NCBI GenBank assembly: GCA_965370045.1
Contig: CBDUSI010000085.1
Location: forward strand, 1-19,618
Length of the DNA stretch: 19,618 nucleotides
Direction of reading: 5' to 3'
From: CAZONU01 sp965370045
Lineage (GTDB): Bacteria; Planctomycetota; SZUA-567; JAKLDR01
Shown here: in pieces, positions 16,377 to 19,618 of the stretch
Position numbering within the stretch: position 1 is the stretch's first letter
How the letters are laid out: each line of letters starts with the position of its first letter
Notes under the pieces: model-generated
Databases searched by the model: none
Told to the model about the DNA's origin: nothing
The model's input: only the letters and a program-made list of their open reading frames with translations
Position numbers and translations under genes: made by a program

Positions 16377-17197
16377 TGCTCGCCGGGCTGCTGCGCGACC
16401 CGCTCTATCGCTACGAGGCCCGGCGGTATTGGACCGCCAGGCGCTACGCGGGCGCGGCCGCGCTGCTCCTGGGCTGGTGGGCGGTGCTCCTCTGGTACGT
16501 CTTCGAGGATCGGGGCGGTTTTCCGTCAGGCGACAATCCTGGCGACATGGTCGCCATCGTGGCCGGGTGTTCGATCCTCGGCCGGATGCCGCTTTCCTAC
16601 CTGGCGGCCACCGGCGCGGCGCTGTCGATAGTGCCCGAGCGGGTCTCCGGGCAGCTTGAGCAGTTCGTGCTCACCCCCGTCGAGCCCTGGAGGTTCTGCC
16701 TGGCGCGCTGGGCCGGAAGGCTCCGAGGCCTGTTCCCTTTCTGGCTGTGCACGGGAGGCGGCCTGCTGGTGGTGGCGCTGTGTCTTTCCGCGAGGTCCTC
16801 GGCTGCCGGCGGCGGGCTGCTGGTGCTGCTGGTCGTCGCCGCGCAGATTGACCTGGCCGCCATGCTGATGGTCGACGCCGCGGTGGGCATGCGCTTCACC
16901 TCCACCTGCCGCACGACGCCGCCCGCGCTGATAAAGACCTTCCTGACCAGCTTCGTGCTGGTGCCGTTCTCCATGTATGTGGCCGCCCTGGCCGGCGGCG
17001 CGCTGGCCGGGATCGTCGCCCAGCGCGTCTTCGGTCTCGGCGGCGGCCCCTACTACTGGGGGGGGGCTGCGGCCTTCATCAGCGTGCTCTGCGGGGTGCT
17101 GGTCCGCCTGGGCCTGGGGGCGGTGGCCGTGTTCGTTTCGCTGCGCGACGCACGCCGGGCCATCGACAAGGTCTTCTACCGCCCGGGAGAGGCGTGA
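16376..17197 (+). CDS. ABC-2-type permease subunit, paralogue 3 of 3
   Basis: A 273-residue protein with about six membrane segments. It begins MLAGLLRDPLYRYEARRYW, has VPERVSGQLEQFVLTPVEP in the coupling region and ends FYRPGEA. The ATG at 16376 overlaps the previous stop (TGATG) and follows GGGAGA. It is closest to permease 2: the first 59 bases differ at five positions and the 110-base block at seven. Membrane segments and loops outside these blocks are much more different, for example the region between residues 35 and 65. Several distinct pairings with the single ATPase are possible, or a complex using two different half-permeases. Confidence 0.87.
   Translation: MLAGLLRDPLYRYEARRYWTARRYAGAAALLLGWWAVLLWYVFEDRGGFPSGDNPGDMVAIVAGCSILGRMPLSYLAATGAALSIVPERVSGQLEQFVLTPVEPWRFCLARWAGRLRGLFPFWLCTGGGLLVVALCLSARSSAAGGGLLVLLVVAAQIDLAAMLMVDAAVGMRFTSTCRTTPPALIKTFLTSFVLVPFSMYVAALAGGALAGIVAQRVFGLGGGPYYWGGAAAFISVLCGVLVRLGLGAVAVFVSLRDARRAIDKVFYRPGEA
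16601..16710 (+). repeat. 110-base near-identical block, copy B (within permease 3)
   Basis: This is the partner of 15783-15892, at an offset of 818 bases. Five of the seven mismatches are isolated single bases and two lie close together in one Arg codon. The pattern fits recent duplication or gene conversion between the two permease genes. Confidence 0.85.
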
Positions 17198-18588
17198 TGC
17201 GCACCGACCACGACGCAGAAATCATGACCGCGACCTTCAGGCGCTGGGGGCCGCGCTTCGCGCTGATCGGCGTGCTCCTCGCCGCGACCGTCGCTTGGTC
17301 AACCGGCAGCCTGTGGGGTACAAGCGACTACTACGGGAGAGGCTACAAGTGGGTCGAGGCCGGCCTGGTCTACATACCCCTGGCCCTGCTGGCCATGGGC
17401 GCGGGGCTGCTGGTCTCCGGCTGGCCGGAGCTGCGCCGCCGGGGCGCGGCCGCGCGGCGTTTCCTGGCCGCCGAGCGCCGCAACCTGGCCGCCGGGAAGA
17501 GGGTCGTCGGGCGGATGTTCTGGGGGCTGATATTGACCGCCGGCGTACTCTCCACGCTGCTGCTGGCCGCCAGCGGGGCGGTCTGGTGGCGGGGCCCGCC
17601 GGGCGGGCTGATCGAGAACGTCGTCGTAATCTCGATCTGCGCGACCTTCGGTTTCTCGATCCTGATACCCGTGATGGTGGCCGCGGCGGCGGCGGTCAAC
17701 CTGTCTTCCTCGCGGCGCTCCGGCGCGGCCGAAAACCTGTTAGTCGCCCCCTTGACCGCCGACAACCTGGGCTGGGCCGGGTCCGAGATCCAGTCGCGCC
17801 GCGGGCTGTGGATGCTGGCCACCGCGGCCCCGTTCTACTGGGTGCCGGTGCTGATCCTGGTCACCGAGTTCCGCCACCAGGCCGGGGACGCGATCTTCGC
17901 GGGCATGATAGTCGTCCTGGCGCTGACGCTGTTCAGCGAGCTGTTCATGATCCGCCGCTCGGCGGCGCTGGGCGCCTGGCTGGGCGCGGCGCTGCCGGTC
18001 CCCGCGCTGGCCGCCGCGCTGGCCGCGGTGGGCAGCGTGTTGTTCTGGCTGGTACGCCTGGCGTTCATCGGCCTGGCCTTCTCCGTGGCCCATGATTTCT
18101 TCCGCGGCTCGACGCTGCGTTTCTGGTACTGGCCGCCGGCGGCCCTGGCCGCGGACGTTCTCTTCCTGGGGCTGAGCGCGCCGTTCTTCCTGTGGCTGGC
18201 GCGCGGGTCGCTGCGCGCGCCGCTGGGCCTGCGCCTGGGAGGGTGGATGGTGCGCACCGGCAACCGGCTCTCCGGGCTGGGCGACGTCGAAGGTGACGGG
18301 GCCATCGCCGGGCGGCGGACCGTGACGCTGGCCCGGCCGCGCCCGCGCCGGGAGCTGGGCTGGAAGACCAACACTTTCGGGGTGTGGGTCTTCGCGGTGC
18401 TGGCCTGGTTCGCCTTCCCGGTGGGCGGGGCAATCGCCCACGAGTACCAGGGCGAGGGGATGGGCGAGCTCTTTGTCGGGGCCATCATCGCCGTGCTCCT
18501 GTGCCTCGCGGCGGTATCGAGGCTGCTGCTGCGCTTCATCGTGCGCCGGGTGCGTACCGCCGGGGGCGAGGACGCCAAACGGCGATGA
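17197..18588 (+). CDS. Large polytopic membrane protein, putative fourth ABC-2 permease
   Basis: A 463-residue protein with roughly ten hydrophobic segments. It contains SSRRSGAAENLLVAPLTADN, which matches the coupling-region pattern of the three smaller permeases (cytoplasmic charged start, then LL..PL), here preceded by a long Ala/Val-rich membrane segment. This supports a permease role, but overall similarity to the paralogues is low. The ATG at 17197 is preferred over the GTG at 17194 because the TGATG overlap and the upstream GGGAGAGG repeat the arrangement of the two preceding junctions. A basic C-terminal end (RRVRTAGGEDAKRR) should face the cytoplasm. It is the last gene of the run and converges on the GT4 gene with a 7-base gap. 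Confidence 0.75.
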   Translation: MRTDHDAEIMTATFRRWGPRFALIGVLLAATVAWSTGSLWGTSDYYGRGYKWVEAGLVYIPLALLAMGAGLLVSGWPELRRRGAAARRFLAAERRNLAAGKRVVGRMFWGLILTAGVLSTLLLAASGAVWWRGPPGGLIENVVVISICATFGFSILIPVMVAAAAAVNLSSSRRSGAAENLLVAPLTADNLGWAGSEIQSRRGLWMLATAAPFYWVPVLILVTEFRHQAGDAIFAGMIVVLALTLFSELFMIRRSAALGAWLGAALPVPALAAALAAVGSVLFWLVRLAFIGLAFSVAHDFFRGSTLRFWYWPPAALAADVLFLGLSAPFFLWLARGSLRAPLGLRLGGWMVRTGNRLSGLGDVEGDGAIAGRRTVTLARPRPRRELGWKTNTFGVWVFAVLAWFAFPVGGAIAHEYQGEGMGELFVGAIIAVLLCLAAVSRLLLRFIVRRVRTAGGEDAKRR

Positions 18589-18595
18589 GCGGCGG

Positions 18596-19618
18596 TTACT
18601 TGCCGGCGGCACTTGCGTAGAGCTCCAGCAGGCGCGCGGTGTGCTCCCGCCAGGTGTAGCTGGCGCCCCGCCGGGCGGCGGCCGGGCCCTTGGACTCGCG
18701 CCCCCCGGAGCGGACCTCCTCGACGATGGCGTGGGCCAGTTCGCCGGGGTTGTCGGGGTGCACCAGGCGGCCCACGCTGTTGTCAACGTACTCGGTCAGG
18801 CCGCCCACCGAGCTGGCCACGACAGGCAGCCCGCAGGCCAGGGCCTCCAGCGCGCACAGTCCAAAGGGCTCCTCGCGGCTGGGGACCACGGCCACGTCCG
18901 CCGCGGCGTAGAGCCGCACCAGCCGTTCCTGCTCGATGAACCCCAGGAAGTGCAGACCCTTGAGGTGCAGGGCGCGGGCCAGGCTTTGGAGCGCCGGGCG
19001 CTCGGAGCCCTCGCCGGCGATCACCGTGACCACGCCGGGCAGCTGGCGCTCGTAGGTGCTGGCCGCGTCGATGAGCACGTCGGTGCCCTTGAAGCAGGCC
19101 AGCTTGCCGGCGTAGACGACTACCGGGCCGGCGGGCGCGGGCAGGCCAAACTCCTTGAAGACCTCCGCGCGGGGCAGCTCCAGCGGCCGGAAGACGCCAC
19201 CGTCCACCCCGTTGGGCAGGGCCACCAGGCGGTCGCTGCCGGTGCCGAAGTGCTCGGCGACCTCCCGCGCGGTGGACTCCGAGACGGCCACGATGCGGCT
19301 GGCGCCGTCGGCGCCCTCGTGGGCGAAGGGCCGGTAGCGCGGGTCGGCGCGGTAGCCGAGGAGGTCGGTGCCGTGGCAGGTCACCAGATAGGGCAGGCCG
19401 GTGCGGCCGGCCACCGCGGCGCACACCCAGAGGTGCTGGGCGTGGACCACTTCGCTGCCGAACTTCTCGACGGCCTCAAAGGTGCGCCTTTCAAGCACCG
19501 CCACGTACTCGGCGATCTCCGCCTCCTTCAAGGCGTAGAAGGTGCGGTTGGAGCGCGGATGAGTAGAACTCATCCCAAAACCCTCCTGAGGAGGATGACA
19601 ATGCATCCGAGTTGGAGA
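18596..19618 (-). CDS. Family 4 glycosyltransferase, 5' end outside window
   Basis: A GT-B fold transferase. The visible protein starts mid-way through the N-terminal domain: EVVHAQHLWVCAAVAGRTGL and TCHGTDLLGY are the usual acceptor-side segments. LPNGVD and VVYAGKLACFKGTDVLIDA mark the start of the C-terminal nucleotide-sugar domain. EPFGLCALEALACGLPVVAS carries the E-X7-E catalytic motif. The first 70-90 residues of a normal GT4 (the glycine-rich loop and first helix) are missing, and the frame stays open to the right edge, so the gene probably continues beyond 19618. An ATG at 19573 does have AGGAGG eight bases upstream, and one exists at 19606, but starting there would remove an essential part of the fold. 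Donor and acceptor are unknown; cell-surface polysaccharide or glycolipid synthesis is likely. Confidence 0.85.
   Translation of the reverse strand, partial: SPTRMHCHPPQEGFGMSSTHPRSNRTFYALKEAEIAEYVAVLERRTFEAVEKFGSEVVHAQHLWVCAAVAGRTGLPYLVTCHGTDLLGYRADPRYRPFAHEGADGASRIVAVSESTAREVAEHFGTGSDRLVALPNGVDGGVFRPLELPRAEVFKEFGLPAPAGPVVVYAGKLACFKGTDVLIDAASTYERQLPGVVTVIAGEGSERPALQSLARALHLKGLHFLGFIEQERLVRLYAAADVAVVPSREEPFGLCALEALACGLPVVASSVGGLTEYVDNSVGRLVHPDNPGELAHAIVEEVRSGGRESKGPAAARRGASYTWREHTARLLELYASAAGK

Noticed and set aside
15783..16710. Direct repeats as insertion-sequence or mobile-element ends
   Set aside because: The repeats lie in frame within homologous genes and encode a conserved protein region. 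No transposase or inverted ends are present, so gene duplication explains them.

Overview
The window comes from a GC-rich bacterial genome with dense coding, short intergenic gaps and many translational overlaps. No rRNA, tRNA, CRISPR array, insertion sequence or phage gene was seen. Promoters look like ordinary sigma-70 boxes, and two short lipoproteins with lipoboxes point to a bacterial cell envelope. The GyrA sequence around the HPHG motif (GDTSGNYHPHGE) and the DUF4091 and Gfo/Idh/MocA genes recall Planctomycetota or related PVC and candidate lineages. That placement is from memory of these families and is tentative.

Layout. (1) 3-260: the 3' end of an alpha-helical protein, probably glycosidase-like, cut by the left edge. 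(2) 275-2034: divergent wrbA (flavodoxin-like quinone oxidoreductase) and rtcA (RNA 3'-phosphate cyclase); rtcA seems to be read from a leaderless promoter. (3) 2075-9243: a carbohydrate block with a DUF4091/GH123-like protein and a coupled small PAS/Cache-like protein, a GH130-family enzyme, two tandem Gfo/Idh/MocA oxidoreductases and an MFS transporter. A LacI-type palindrome overlaps the promoter of the DUF4091 gene. The GH130 gene and the oxidoreductase pair diverge from promoters whose -10 boxes overlap. (4) 9413-18588: one long plus-strand run beginning at a good promoter: a GT2 glycosyltransferase, two small coiled-coil lipoproteins, gyrA, an ABC ATPase, three tandem paralogous permeases and a fourth larger membrane protein. 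(5) 18596 to the right edge: a GT4 glycosyltransferase on the minus strand, 5' end outside the window.

How they may work together. The carbohydrate block has the parts for handling an oligosaccharide: import (MFS), cleavage or phosphorolysis of a mannoside-like linkage (GH130, possibly DUF4091) and NAD(P)-dependent sugar oxidation/reduction (the two Gfo/Idh/MocA proteins). The substrate cannot be read from the sequence. The long plus-strand run joins a core replication gene (gyrA) to envelope genes. Its ABC section has one ATPase and four membrane subunits, three of which arose by tandem duplication, with parts of two still about 94% identical in DNA.

The most unusual points are the set of compact divergent promoters, the conserved Asp-to-Glu change at the active site of both oxidoreductases, the triplicated permeases, the Gln/Pro residues at the GyrA quinolone positions, and the small soluble sensor-like protein coupled to the DUF4091 gene. 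I did not find a clearly new defence or mobile system.
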